This document shows positions 9,655 through 18,206 of a stretch of DNA of 46,616 nt, piece after piece. Position numbers and translations under genes: made by a program. The DNA comes from Chitinophagaceae bacterium (GTDB taxonomy: Bacteria; Bacteroidota; Bacteroidia; Chitinophagales; Chitinophagaceae), in NCBI GenBank assembly GCA_947476485.1, contig CANJQU010000024.1, positions 1 to 46,616 of the forward strand, read 5' to 3'. The notes beneath the pieces were generated by a model. It ran no database searches. It was given only the letters and a program-made list of their open reading frames with translations, and was not told where the DNA came from. The number at the start of each line of letters is the position of its first letter. Within the stretch, counting starts at the first letter, position 1.

Positions 9655-10383
9655 ATGACGAATGTGGAAAAACCAAGCCTGGAAGTATGCCTTTCTCCTG
9701 CACTGCTGCATCTGTATGATACAAATGATGCGGTGGTTGTTATCATTGACATTTTCAGGGCTACCTCTACTATTACCGCGGCCCTGCACAATGGCGCCAG
9801 GTGTGTGATACCGGTGGCCTCTGTGGCTGAGTGCATCACTATTGGCGAAAGCCTGCCGGGCAGTATTACTGCGGGTGAGCGTGATGGCAAAATAGCCCCA
9901 GGCCTGCAGTATGGTAACTCACCGCTGGAATACCCGGCCGGCTTTATTAAAGACAAAACGCTTGTACTGACAACTACCAACGGTACACGCCTGCTGCATA
10001 TGGTTGAGGGCGCTTCTTCTATAGTTATCGGGTCATTCCTGAACCTGGGCGCTTTGTGTGCTTACCTGCTTGGGCAAAAGAAGCGGGTGCTGCTGGGTTG
10101 TGCATCCTGGAAGGATAAATTTAACCTGGAGGACACTTTGTTTGCCGGTGCGGTGGCTACTGCGCTGCAGCACGACTTTGAGGTGAAGGACGACAGCGCC
10201 AGGGCGGCCAAGCACCTATACCAGTGTGCGCAGGGCAATCACCTTATTGAGTTCCTTAAGGACAGCTCTCACTACAAACGCCTCTCAAAGTATGGCCTTG
10301 AGCACGAAATGGAGTACTGTGTGACACCTGACCTTCACCCCGTGGTGCCTTATCTGAAAGGGCGTGAGATCGTGGTTTATTAG
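9655..10383 (+). CDS. comB: 2-phosphosulfolactate phosphatase (ComB family)
   Basis: ComB dephosphorylates 2-phosphosulfolactate to sulfolactate; it was defined in archaeal coenzyme M biosynthesis but is widespread in bacteria. The 242-residue cytosolic protein has the family signatures: VVIIDIFRATSTITAAL near residue 27, GERDGKIAPGLQYGNSPLEY near 83, and LTTTNGTRLLHM near 107, followed by VLLGCASWKDKFNLEDTLFAG near 150. Length is normal. The gene stands alone between the gld operon terminator and the convergent DUF4249 gene; no phosphosulfolactate synthase or sulfolactate dehydrogenase is adjacent, so its pathway here is not shown by context. A link to the sulfonate-headed lipids known from some Bacteroidota is only a speculation. 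Confidence 0.88.
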   Translation: MTNVEKPSLEVCLSPALLHLYDTNDAVVVIIDIFRATSTITAALHNGARCVIPVASVAECITIGESLPGSITAGERDGKIAPGLQYGNSPLEYPAGFIKDKTLVLTTTNGTRLLHMVEGASSIVIGSFLNLGALCAYLLGQKKRVLLGCASWKDKFNLEDTLFAGAVATALQHDFEVKDDSARAAKHLYQCAQGNHLIEFLKDSSHYKRLSKYGLEHEMEYCVTPDLHPVVPYLKGREIVVY

Positions 10384-10548
10384 TCGTCCTCCTGCTACAA
10401 CTAAATAAACCCGGTTGACAGCCTGCCTGCCGGTATGCAGTATGCGCTTTTTACAATTTGGCTTTTTGCGAATGCGATTCATGCTGAGTTGCCACTACAA
10501 AAGCTGGAGCCAGTTTATTCGTCTTTGCCCAATACATAATAGCTAACC

Positions 10549-11364
10549 TTACTTTTTATGTACTTTGAATAACAAGGTATCCTTGCTTATTCCGGTAAAT
10601 ATTCCCAGGCCGTTGATAATATTTGAGGTTGGATTGGTTAGGTTTTGTGAACTATTGCTATTGCTGCTGTATAGTGCTGCATAATCCTCGTTAAGGTGAA
10701 ATAGTGTAATTGTATAATTGCCGAAGTACTGGAACTGTAGGTCCCTGATCTGGTACTGGTCAATTATAGCGGGTTCATTTCTAAAATTAGCAACCCGGAA
10801 CCTGGCGCTGGTGGTATCCCTGATCAATTCGGGCCGGTTATCTGTATTTTGCACAACAATCATGTAATAGGATCTATCAGTATTTTCCCAGTTAAGATCA
10901 ATGGGGTCGTTGATCTGAAAACTGCCCGGCGTGAATGTTGTTGTCGCTTCGATTTTTGTAAGTGATAATTCTGCAGCAGACTGTGTGAAATCTTTTGGTA
11001 AGGAAGGTACTATTGTACTGGCTGCTACAATTTTACTTTTGTATTTAAAATGAAGTTTGTATTCGTTTCCGGGCAATATAATGAGCGTACTGTCCTGGTA
11101 AATTCCATTGCCTGCGTTAGTTAGCAGATGGCTGCTGGAATCCGCATCAATAAATACTCGCAAAGTATCTATTCCTTCTCCTGCGCCTACCGTAGCTCCA
11201 GAAACGGCTATTTGTGAAATAATTCTTAGGGAAACAGTATTACCGGCATAGAGGTAGCCTTCTATCACAGGGTCCTCGTTATATGCTGGCGCAGTAGACT
11301 GTTTTTCGCAGCTGAGAAGTTGGGCAGAAAGAAAAAGCCAAAATATATTTTTTGCTATCTTCAT
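10549..11364 (-). CDS. DUF4249 outer-membrane lipoprotein, partner of the TonB receptor
   Basis: A 271-residue lipoprotein: the signal peptide ends in a lipobox LLSC, with Cys19 as the lipidated residue. The mature part begins with PVIEGYLYAGNTVSLRIIS, the beta-sandwich opening typical of DUF4249 proteins, and contains a DPIDLNWENTDRSYYMIVV strand region. DUF4249 genes regularly follow TonB-dependent receptor genes in Bacteroidota. Here the start codon is one base after the receptor stop codon (TAA-A-ATG on the minus strand), so the two are translationally coupled. It probably works on the cell surface with that receptor, in a role like SusD, though it is unrelated to SusD and its ligand is unknown. 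Confidence 0.82.
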   Translation of the reverse strand: MKIAKNIFWLFLSAQLLSCEKQSTAPAYNEDPVIEGYLYAGNTVSLRIISQIAVSGATVGAGEGIDTLRVFIDADSSSHLLTNAGNGIYQDSTLIILPGNEYKLHFKYKSKIVAASTIVPSLPKDFTQSAAELSLTKIEATTTFTPGSFQINDPIDLNWENTDRSYYMIVVQNTDNRPELIRDTTSARFRVANFRNEPAIIDQYQIRDLQFQYFGNYTITLFHLNEDYAALYSSNSNSSQNLTNPTSNIINGLGIFTGISKDTLLFKVHKK

Positions 11365-11365
11365 T

Positions 11366-14161
11366 TTATCGGATTCTAAGTGAAAGTGTCAGATTAGGTG
11401 TTAGCCCCAGATAATTAACGGTGGATTCGATTACACTTCCGTCTGAAATGTAATATTGTTTATACCAGGTATTGGTCCGGTTGTAAGCATTAAATATCGA
11501 CAGGCCGATGTAGCCAATATCTTTTTTGTTTTGGTTCCAAATATGATAGCTGAAAGACAGATCGAGCCTGTGATAATCGGGCAGTCTCAAAGAATTCTTT
11601 GTGGTTACTGTAAAGTAGTCTTCTGTGGTTCCGTCCAGTAAAGTAATTGTGTAAGATCCCGCGGGAGCTGTATAAGGCCTGCCGGTGGCAAATATCCATG
11701 TCGCAGAGAAGTCCCAACGTTTATATTTGTATACGCCAACAACTTTCAACTCATGGGTAACATCCTGGTTTGCGGGGAAATACTCCTCCCCATATATATC
11801 AAAGTGGTTTCGTGCCTGTCCAAAGGAATAGCTTATCCAACCGGTGAATTTTCCTGTCTTTTTTTGCGCCAGCAGCTCTAAACCTTGGGCGTATCCGTAG
11901 CCTGTGTAAAAGCTCTCTTTGACTGTTGTTGAGAAAAAACGGTTAGATGAGAACCTTAATGAATATTCACTGATATCTTTAAGTTCCTTCTTATATGCCT
12001 CCACACTAAATAAATATTTTTTTGTCTCGTAACTCAGGCCGGAGATATAATGTATGGATGAACTCACGGGTATTTTATCTTTATCAGATAGTATCCAGAA
12101 ATCCTTGCTGCCGGAGAGGACGTCTTCCCGGGTAATACGGTTGGCAAATTGGTAGAATTGACCACAAGAAGCTTTCAGAGACAGCTTATCGGTTATCTTA
12201 ACGCCTGCGGCACACCGTGGTTCCCAATATGTCTTTTCTGTCACATCAAAGTAGCTCAGCCTTACCCCCGGTTTTACTTCAAGCCGCTTTCCAAATAACG
12301 TTATTTTATCCGTAAGATAGCCACCCATTAAAATTCCCTTTCCCTTTTTTGTTATTACGTCCGTAGTATCGTCTTGATTATAAGCATAGTTAATATTGTA
12401 GTCTGTTCCAAAAAGTCCAAAGTTGAGGCTATTGCTGTGCAATAAATCCCAGTTATAATCTGCCTTGATACTTATGTCGGTGAGGTCATTAGTTTCCAGG
12501 ATTCCTGTTTTCACCGTTGATTGTTCTCCCAGGCTGTCTGTGGAAGTTCGTTCATTGGAGCGATCCCGTTTGCTGTAATAATCAGAATAACTGGCCAGGA
12601 TATTCCCGTTGAATTTTTCGGTCCATTTTCGTGTCCATTTCAAACTCATACCCACATTACCATAACGCGTAAGGTCTGTGCTTCCATTGCTCAGCCCTAA
12701 GGAGCTGCTGCCACCAAACCCTGCCGGTGCAGTAAAACTAGTACTGTTGTCCAGCTTGTCGATACTGTAAAAGTAGCTATAGGATAAATTGTCCCTGCTG
12801 GTTGGTGTAAACACTACTTTGGTATTGAGATCCGAAAAGTAAGATGTGGTCTTTGTGTCCACAGACGGACCTGCACCCGGACCGCCCGCAGTAGGCTGTT
12901 GCTGGGAGTCTTCTGTTTCACTGCTTTGATTGAACGAGCTGGATATCCAATTATATATCGGCCCTTTCCAGGACCTTCGCCATGCTGCAAGAATAGATAC
13001 GTTTTCAGTCAATGGGATCTCGGTGAAGAGATTACCGCTCAATAAACTTACGTCACCGCCAAAATTGAATTTTTTCTTATCCGCCTCCTTTCCGGTCAAC
13101 TCCATTACACTTGATAACCTACCTCCGAATTTAGAATCAAACCCTCCTTTGTACAGTTGCACATCTTTCACAGCGTTGGCATTGAAGGCACTAAAAAAAC
13201 CGTAAAGATGATCAACGTGATAAATAGTAAAACCGTCATAGGTAACCAGGTTTTGATCTGGCGTTCCACCACGTACGTACAGGCCTGAAGAAGATTCATT
13301 TGAAGCGCTTATACCGGGCATTAACTGAAACGCCCGCATTACATCCTTTTCGCCAACGTTGGGAAGCTCGGCGAGCTTTGCGGGAGACAGTTTCACCACG
13401 CTTAAATTGTCCTGAGACATCTGCATCACGTCACTGCGGTTTGCGGTCACAATTATTTCGTTCAGCGTAGATTCCTTCGTGGGATAAAGTTCTATCTGAA
13501 TATTGCTTGTTTGCATATCTGGCGCCAGGTAAATACCCTGAGTGGTATAGCCGATATAACTCACGGAAATTGTCGATGTATCTGCTGGTACACCAGATAG
13601 TGAAAACAGTCCATCAGGATTGCATGCAGTGCCGATCGATGTTCCGGCTACAACTATATTTGCCGAAGGTATTGGCTCCCCCGAGGTTATGTCAACTACT
13701 TTGCCGGAAATGGTAAGATTTCTTTTTTGTGGCGGTCCTGTGAATTTGTTTTGAATCGGTGCGTCGCGAATCAGAATGCCGGCATCGTCATACGTCAAAA
13801 TTTTACCAATGCGTTTGACGGTTATTTGCAAATTAGTGTCAATTTGAAAACTCATCTTGTCCAGCGGTCGGTAGGAGGTTCCCGGATCGCGCGTTGTGAT
13901 CTCAATTGCAAGAGGCAATGGCGTTCCGGTAAACCAAAATGAAAAGTACCGTTTTTTACAGTAGTTGGAATCATAAGATATTCTGACGTTATACTTTGAG
14001 ATAAATGTCTGATATACCTCGTGAAGTGAAACCTGACTAAAATGATCGTAGACGGCTATCTTTTCAAGGGGGGAAGGCGGGGATTCAACCTTTTTCCTTA
14101 TAAGCTGTCCATAGGATGGAATTCCCAGCATTAAAACAACAATGATTAAATATATGCGCAT
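11366..14161 (-). CDS. TonB-dependent outer-membrane receptor with N-terminal STN-like and carboxypeptidase-regulatory-like domains
   Basis: A 931-residue outer-membrane transporter. I choose the ATG at 14161, which gives the signal peptide MRIYLIIVVLMLGIPSYGQ; the longer frame to 14248 would need a GTG and place 29 residues before it. After the signal come an STN-like region (about residues 35-120, SLHEVYQTFISKYNVRISYD), a carboxypeptidase D regulatory-like domain (ISGKVVDITSGEPIPSANIVVAGTS, about 150-235), a plug (ISASNESSSGLYVRGGTPDQN with the TYDGFTIYH box), and a long beta-barrel ending LSLRIR. STN domains usually signal through FecR/sigma pairs, but none is adjacent; the divergent LytS/LytTR pair may be the regulator. 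No SusD is present; the DUF4249 gene takes that place. Substrate unknown. Confidence 0.92.
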   Translation of the reverse strand: MRIYLIIVVLMLGIPSYGQLIRKKVESPPSPLEKIAVYDHFSQVSLHEVYQTFISKYNVRISYDSNYCKKRYFSFWFTGTPLPLAIEITTRDPGTSYRPLDKMSFQIDTNLQITVKRIGKILTYDDAGILIRDAPIQNKFTGPPQKRNLTISGKVVDITSGEPIPSANIVVAGTSIGTACNPDGLFSLSGVPADTSTISVSYIGYTTQGIYLAPDMQTSNIQIELYPTKESTLNEIIVTANRSDVMQMSQDNLSVVKLSPAKLAELPNVGEKDVMRAFQLMPGISASNESSSGLYVRGGTPDQNLVTYDGFTIYHVDHLYGFFSAFNANAVKDVQLYKGGFDSKFGGRLSSVMELTGKEADKKKFNFGGDVSLLSGNLFTEIPLTENVSILAAWRRSWKGPIYNWISSSFNQSSETEDSQQQPTAGGPGAGPSVDTKTTSYFSDLNTKVVFTPTSRDNLSYSYFYSIDKLDNSTSFTAPAGFGGSSSLGLSNGSTDLTRYGNVGMSLKWTRKWTEKFNGNILASYSDYYSKRDRSNERTSTDSLGEQSTVKTGILETNDLTDISIKADYNWDLLHSNSLNFGLFGTDYNINYAYNQDDTTDVITKKGKGILMGGYLTDKITLFGKRLEVKPGVRLSYFDVTEKTYWEPRCAAGVKITDKLSLKASCGQFYQFANRITREDVLSGSKDFWILSDKDKIPVSSSIHYISGLSYETKKYLFSVEAYKKELKDISEYSLRFSSNRFFSTTVKESFYTGYGYAQGLELLAQKKTGKFTGWISYSFGQARNHFDIYGEEYFPANQDVTHELKVVGVYKYKRWDFSATWIFATGRPYTAPAGSYTITLLDGTTEDYFTVTTKNSLRLPDYHRLDLSFSYHIWNQNKKDIGYIGLSIFNAYNRTNTWYKQYYISDGSVIESTVNYLGLTPNLTLSLRIR

Positions 14162-14514
14162 CAACAAAAGGATGAACGCAAACTTCCGCGGATTAATCTT
14201 CTGCCTTACATCAGTCAAGACATAATCGATAAAAGAAGCGATAAACACGTTAATTTTTGCGATAATGCTTTTCCTTACTTCATCTTATTTAAATATTTAG
14301 GCATGTTAAATTGTTTTTCACGCGTTTGTCGCATGATTCTCAATATTTGTCGCGGTTGTACGTACATTGACGTATAGAAGGCGATCTTTAGAAAATATTT
14401 GTAACAGTGATGAGTATTCCGGGAAGGATGAGACTGTACTCAATATGAATTCTCAAGATCTCATACAAGTTATAAATGAGCGTTTCCATCGCTTAAGAAA
14501 GAAAAATCAATCGC
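14162..14514. promoter_or_regulatory. divergent control region between the TonB receptor and the kinase gene
   Basis: The 353-bp gap has no supported gene. It contains a direct repeat TTTGTCGC (14325-14332 and 14346-14353) separated by 13 bp, about midway between the two divergent start codons. Two 8-9 bp direct repeats with 12-13 bp between them is the geometry bound by LytTR-type regulators, one of which is encoded at 15588-16304. Confidence 0.45.
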
Positions 14515-15591
14515 ATGAGAACGGGCCAGGATGTTAGAAATAATAAGTGGGTAGAACTGGTTCTGCATGCTGCCGGGTGGACGCTTTTTTTTACCTTACC
14601 TTACCTGCTGCGCACAACACAAGGCATGCCGCCCAGACCTCCAATAGGTTTCCATCCGGATGTTAAATTTGGTACAGAACCCATTGAGAAGGGCCATTTC
14701 CACTATGAACTGCTATTCTACAACTTCTTAATGGTACCTCTGTTTTACCTCAATATTACTTACATAGTACCCAGGTATCTTATAAGGCGCAAATACATCT
14801 CATTTTTTTCTATGCAGACGGGTATTATTTTTGCGCTAATATTTACCAGTGAATGGCTTCATAACATGTGGAATCCCGGAATGCCGGGGATAAAAATCGG
14901 GTTGCCTGTATTTCTATACGTCCTGATCACTTTGTTTGCTATTTGTTACTGCCTTATGAAACAAAGCACAGATACCGAAAGAAAGCAAAAGGAGAAGGAA
15001 AATGAAAATCTAAAGTCTGAACTTCAATTCCTGCGCTGGCAGATCAGTCCTCATTTTATGTTCAATGCGCTGAATAATATTGTTGCCCTCGCCAGAATAA
15101 AATCAGACAAGCTTGAACCAATGCTCATGCGGCTTTCCACCTTGATGCGGTATATGTTATATGATACAGATGAAAAGAAAGTTCCTATCCAAAAGGAAAT
15201 TGAATATTTGCAAAGCTACATAGATCTTCAGAGCATCAGGTTCGGAGAAGAACTCCAGATGATCTCCGAGATACATATGTCTGACGGAGTAGATGTGCTC
15301 ATTGAGCCTATGTTATTGATCCCGTTCGTAGAGAACGCTTTTAAGCATGGAACTGGCACAATCACTCAGCTGGTTATACATATCACTATGACTGTAACAA
15401 ATGAGCGGTTGATTTTTTCCATAAAAAACAAGTATTTAAAGCATCAATCGGAGAATAAAGATGATATACATGGTATCGGCCTTCCCAATGTACGCAGGCG
15501 TCTTAATCTGCTATACGGTGATAATTTTGAATTGGATGTCAAGCATACCGAAGATTGGTTTTTAGTCTCCCTGAATATAGTTTTCAAATGA
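14515..15591 (+). CDS. LytS/YehU-type sensor histidine kinase
   Basis: A 358-residue inner-membrane kinase. Four hydrophobic segments (about 13-32, 66-84, 98-112 and 128-147) form a short sensor without a large periplasmic domain. A coiled helix follows, then the His_kinase (PF06580) signature QFLRWQISPHFMFNALNNI with phospho-accepting His180, then an ATPase domain with PFVENAFKHG (N box) and GIGLPNVRRRL (G box). The protein overlaps the next gene by ATGA, so kinase and regulator are translationally coupled. It is divergent from the TonB receptor/DUF4249 pair, which it may control. Its stimulus cannot be read from the sequence. Confidence 0.93.
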   Translation: MRTGQDVRNNKWVELVLHAAGWTLFFTLPYLLRTTQGMPPRPPIGFHPDVKFGTEPIEKGHFHYELLFYNFLMVPLFYLNITYIVPRYLIRRKYISFFSMQTGIIFALIFTSEWLHNMWNPGMPGIKIGLPVFLYVLITLFAICYCLMKQSTDTERKQKEKENENLKSELQFLRWQISPHFMFNALNNIVALARIKSDKLEPMLMRLSTLMRYMLYDTDEKKVPIQKEIEYLQSYIDLQSIRFGEELQMISEIHMSDGVDVLIEPMLLIPFVENAFKHGTGTITQLVIHITMTVTNERLIFSIKNKYLKHQSENKDDIHGIGLPNVRRRLNLLYGDNFELDVKHTEDWFLVSLNIVFK

Positions 15592-16304
15592 TTCGTTGTA
15601 TTATAGTTGATGATGAGCCTCTTGCGCTTGACTTGTTAAAAGACAATGTGAAACAGGTGCCTTTCCTGGAGCTGGTCGGCACATGCAAAAATGCTATGGA
15701 AGTGTTGGCAGTACTCCAACACACACCGGTGGATCTTGTATTCTGCGATATTCAGATGCCCGGGCTTAATGGGATCAAGCTGATCGAAAGCCTAACGGTA
15801 AGACCCATGTTCATATTTATTACCGCGTATGAACAATTTGCGTTGCAGGGATATGAATTGGACTTAATAGACTACCTGGTAAAACCTGTACCGTTTCAGC
15901 GGTTTGTAAAAGCATGCAACAAAGCCCAGGAACGGTATACCTTGAAATTGACTTCAACCGCCGATCAAAACGTGCCTGATGCAAGCTGGCTTTTTGTACA
16001 TGTAGATTATAGCCTTGTCAAAATAAATATCAGAGAGATAAGATATATTGAAGCGTTCAAGGACTACATAAAGATATTTTTTATTGACTCCGCAATGAAA
16101 CCTCTTCTGGTAAGGATGAGCATGAAGGGAATAGAAGAATCACTTATCCAACCTTATATGTTGCGGATCCATAAATCTTTCATTATCAATTTTAACCAGG
16201 TTACGGCCATACGTCGCAACAGCATTTTTCTGCAGGATATTGAACTCACCGTGAGCGAACAATATAAAGAATCTCTATCTAAACTCATGGGCAGACAGAT
16301 ATAG
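15588..16304 (+). CDS. LytTR-family response regulator
   Basis: A 238-residue regulator: receiver domain at residues 1-118 with the acidic pair D8-D9, phospho-acceptor Asp54 (VFCDIQMPG), T79 in FITA and Lys99 (YLVKP); then a LytTR DNA-binding domain from about 135 to the end (VKINIREIRYIEAFKDYIKIFF, MLRIHKSFIINFNQV). I start at the ATG at 15588, which overlaps the kinase stop by four bases; the in-frame 15555 start would add 11 residues before the receiver's first strand. It is the obvious partner of the upstream LytS-type kinase. Candidate binding repeats lie at 14325-14353. Confidence 0.94.
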   Translation: MIRCIIVDDEPLALDLLKDNVKQVPFLELVGTCKNAMEVLAVLQHTPVDLVFCDIQMPGLNGIKLIESLTVRPMFIFITAYEQFALQGYELDLIDYLVKPVPFQRFVKACNKAQERYTLKLTSTADQNVPDASWLFVHVDYSLVKINIREIRYIEAFKDYIKIFFIDSAMKPLLVRMSMKGIEESLIQPYMLRIHKSFIINFNQVTAIRRNSIFLQDIELTVSEQYKESLSKLMGRQI

Positions 16305-16615
16305 TACCGCTACATTTCAGGTCTTCATCTCAACTACAAATATTGGCGTTCAAGACAAATACATCCAAAGTTGTGCGGCGGTCTCCTAAGGAAAAGATAT
16401 GGTTGTTCGATATTATGTGCGACGGTGGCTCAATAGCAATTCTTGGATGAATAGCGCCCCTTCGAAGCTCAGGATAGGCTTGCCATCGGCTTTAATAGTA
16501 GTAACCTGGTTTGGGCAAAAAATAATTTTCTAAAGTGGAGTTGCGCTGCAAAAAATTGCGGCGTGCGTGCTTTAGAAAATCGGAAAATACATATCTTCAA
16601 TTTTCAATGATATCT
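16305..16615. other. intergenic gap, possible gene remnant
   Basis: 311 bp without a supported gene. On the minus strand a frame is open from 16529 to a stop at 16413 and reads like protein (including IKADGKPILSFEGALFIQ), but has no start codon and a stop directly upstream, so it may be the tail of a lost gene. Nothing else was recognised. Confidence 0.3.
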
Positions 16616-17491
16616 ATGCGCGTATTTAAGAAGCCACTAATGGTAGCGGCTGTGACGGCAAATTTGCTATGTGGTTTTTTAGCAACGGCCCAAAAGCAGT
16701 ATAAGGTTCCGATGACGCAGCAGGAGTGGTCGCAGGATTGCCGGCCGTTTCGCATTGCAGGCAACTTATACTATGTGGGTACGGACGACCTGGCTTGTTA
16801 TCTCATTGCGACTCCGCAGGGACATATACTGATCAATACGGGTCTTGCGGCATCTACGGCAATGATACGCAGGCATGTGGAGACGTTGGGCTTTAAGTTC
16901 AAAGACATTAAGATATTGCTGACCACGCAGGTGCACTATGACCATGTAGGGGCTATGGCGGAGGTGAAGAAACTGACGGGTGCAAGGATGATGGTAAATG
17001 AGCGCGATGCGGCTGCGCTGGCTGATGGTGGCAGTTCGGATTATGCGATGGGTGGCAAGGGGCGCTTGTTTGAGCCGGTGAAAGCAGACCGCATGCTGCA
17101 TGATGGTGATACGATAAACATAGGCGATATGCGCATCACAGCGCTTTCGCACCCGGGCCATACAAAGGGCTCTACGAGCTTTTTGTTTGATGTAAGCGAC
17201 CAGAACAAGGTATACAGGGTGCTGATCGCGAATATGCCATCGGTGATCGTGCCGAAGCTGAAGGATGTGACGCGCTACCCGGAAATCACTGCCGATTATG
17301 CATACACTATTGGCGCAATGAAGAAACTGAAGTTCGATCTGTGACTCTCTTCTCATGCCAGCCAGTTTGACCTTCACGAAAAACACGCGGCGGGCGATGG
17401 CTACCATCCGGAAGCGTTTAATGACCGCGCAGGCTATGATGCAGCGCTGGCGGGCCTGGAAAAGGATTATCTAAAGAATATCGGGGATTAA
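16616..17491 (+). pseudogene. GOB-like subclass B3 metallo-beta-lactamase interrupted by an in-frame TGA
   Basis: The frame from the ATG at 16616 encodes a signal peptide ending in ATAQ and a B3 metallo-beta-lactamase: WSQDCRPFRIAGNLYYVG, QVHYDHVG and HPGHTKGSTSF. As in GOB enzymes of Elizabethkingia, the first zinc ligand of HxHxDH is Gln rather than His. A TGA at 17342-17344 stops the frame after MKKLKFDL. The same frame then continues with SSHASQFDLHEKHA to a TAA at 17489-17491, matching the C-terminal part of GOB, where the TGA takes the place of Trp. The truncated 242-residue product would lack the last zinc-ligand His in SSHASQF, so it should be inactive as made. Either a nonsense mutation or a sequencing error explains this; no frameshift is needed. 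Confidence 0.85.
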
Positions 17492-17513
17492 CTGATGCTG
17501 CGGTGTAGCTGTT

Positions 17514-17551
17514 AAGTAAGGGCAATCATTAGTATTAATGACGCCTTACTT
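17514..17551 (+). terminator. hairpin downstream of the broken lactamase gene
   Basis: AAGTAAGG (17514-17521) pairs with CCTTACTT (17544-17551), and an inner TCATTA/TAATGA pair with a GTAT loop extends the stem. No T-run follows, so terminator function is uncertain. Confidence 0.4.
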
Positions 17552-17676
17552 GGCTATGCTTTGTATAAATCAGTAGAATTAACGATTGCCGGCCGGCACG
17601 CAATTCACAACCTTTGAGCCGTGGGGTTGAAAGTTCACCAAGTATTTATTTCCATTACTATTCTAAAAAGATATTT

Positions 17677-18177
17677 ATGAAAAACAGCTTAATCCTAATA
17701 CTGCTCATTTCTGTCGGGATGGGTGCGCGCGGCCAGTCGCTGGAGCGGCAGGTGATCGGTTCGGGGGGCGCTTATATGGCGGCTTCGTGGGGGTCTTTGT
17801 CGGCTACTACCGGTGAGGTGGCAGTAACTACATTGAGCTCATCACTGGTCCTGACACAGGGTTTTCAGCAGCCGCTGCCATCAGATGTTGCGGTTTACAA
17901 TGTGCAGCCCAATAATATTTCTGTAAAGGTATACCCGGTGCCTGCATCGGCGCAGATCAATATAGCAATAACCAACAGTGGCGGCAGCAATTATAAGGTA
18001 ACACTGTTCGACATGCCGGGGCGGCAACTGCAACTGCCCTACCAGGACCTGAGCAGCGGAACAGAAACGATGTATGTATATGACATTCACTCGCTGGCTG
18101 CAGGTGCTTACCTGATACTCGTAAGTGATGAACATAACCAAAATGTAAAAACGATAAAATTCACCAAGCTCAATTAA
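17677..18177 (+). CDS. small exported protein with T9SS type A sorting domain
   Basis: A 166-residue protein whose second half is a T9SS C-terminal sorting domain: [16 protein letters not shown], then [15 protein letters not shown] and [23 protein letters not shown], the usual order of the PNP-like, DxxGR-like and GxY-like boxes. The start at 17677 gives a clean signal peptide ([20 protein letters not shown]); the in-frame 17614 start would put 21 extra residues before it. The N-terminal 60 residues of the mature protein ([32 protein letters not shown]) match a short module often found at the head of minimal T9SS cargo proteins. The next gene starts 29 bp after the stop, so the two are probably co-transcribed. 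Its function is unknown. Confidence 0.85.
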   Translation: MKNSLILILLISVGMGARGQSLERQVIGSGGAYMAASWGSLSATTGEVAVTTLSSSLVLTQGFQQPLPSDVAVYNVQPNNISVKVYPVPASAQINIAITNSGGSNYKVTLFDMPGRQLQLPYQDLSSGTETMYVYDIHSLAAGAYLILVSDEHNQNVKTIKFTKLN

Positions 18178-18206
18178 TTACCCCTCATTTTTTTAAACCA
18201 ACTTTT

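Noticed and set aside
17342-17344. TGA as selenocysteine or reassigned codon in the lactamase
   Set aside because: The aligned residue is Trp, not Cys, and several intact genes here end with TGA (4615, 15591, 22967, 41255), so TGA is a normal stop in this genome.
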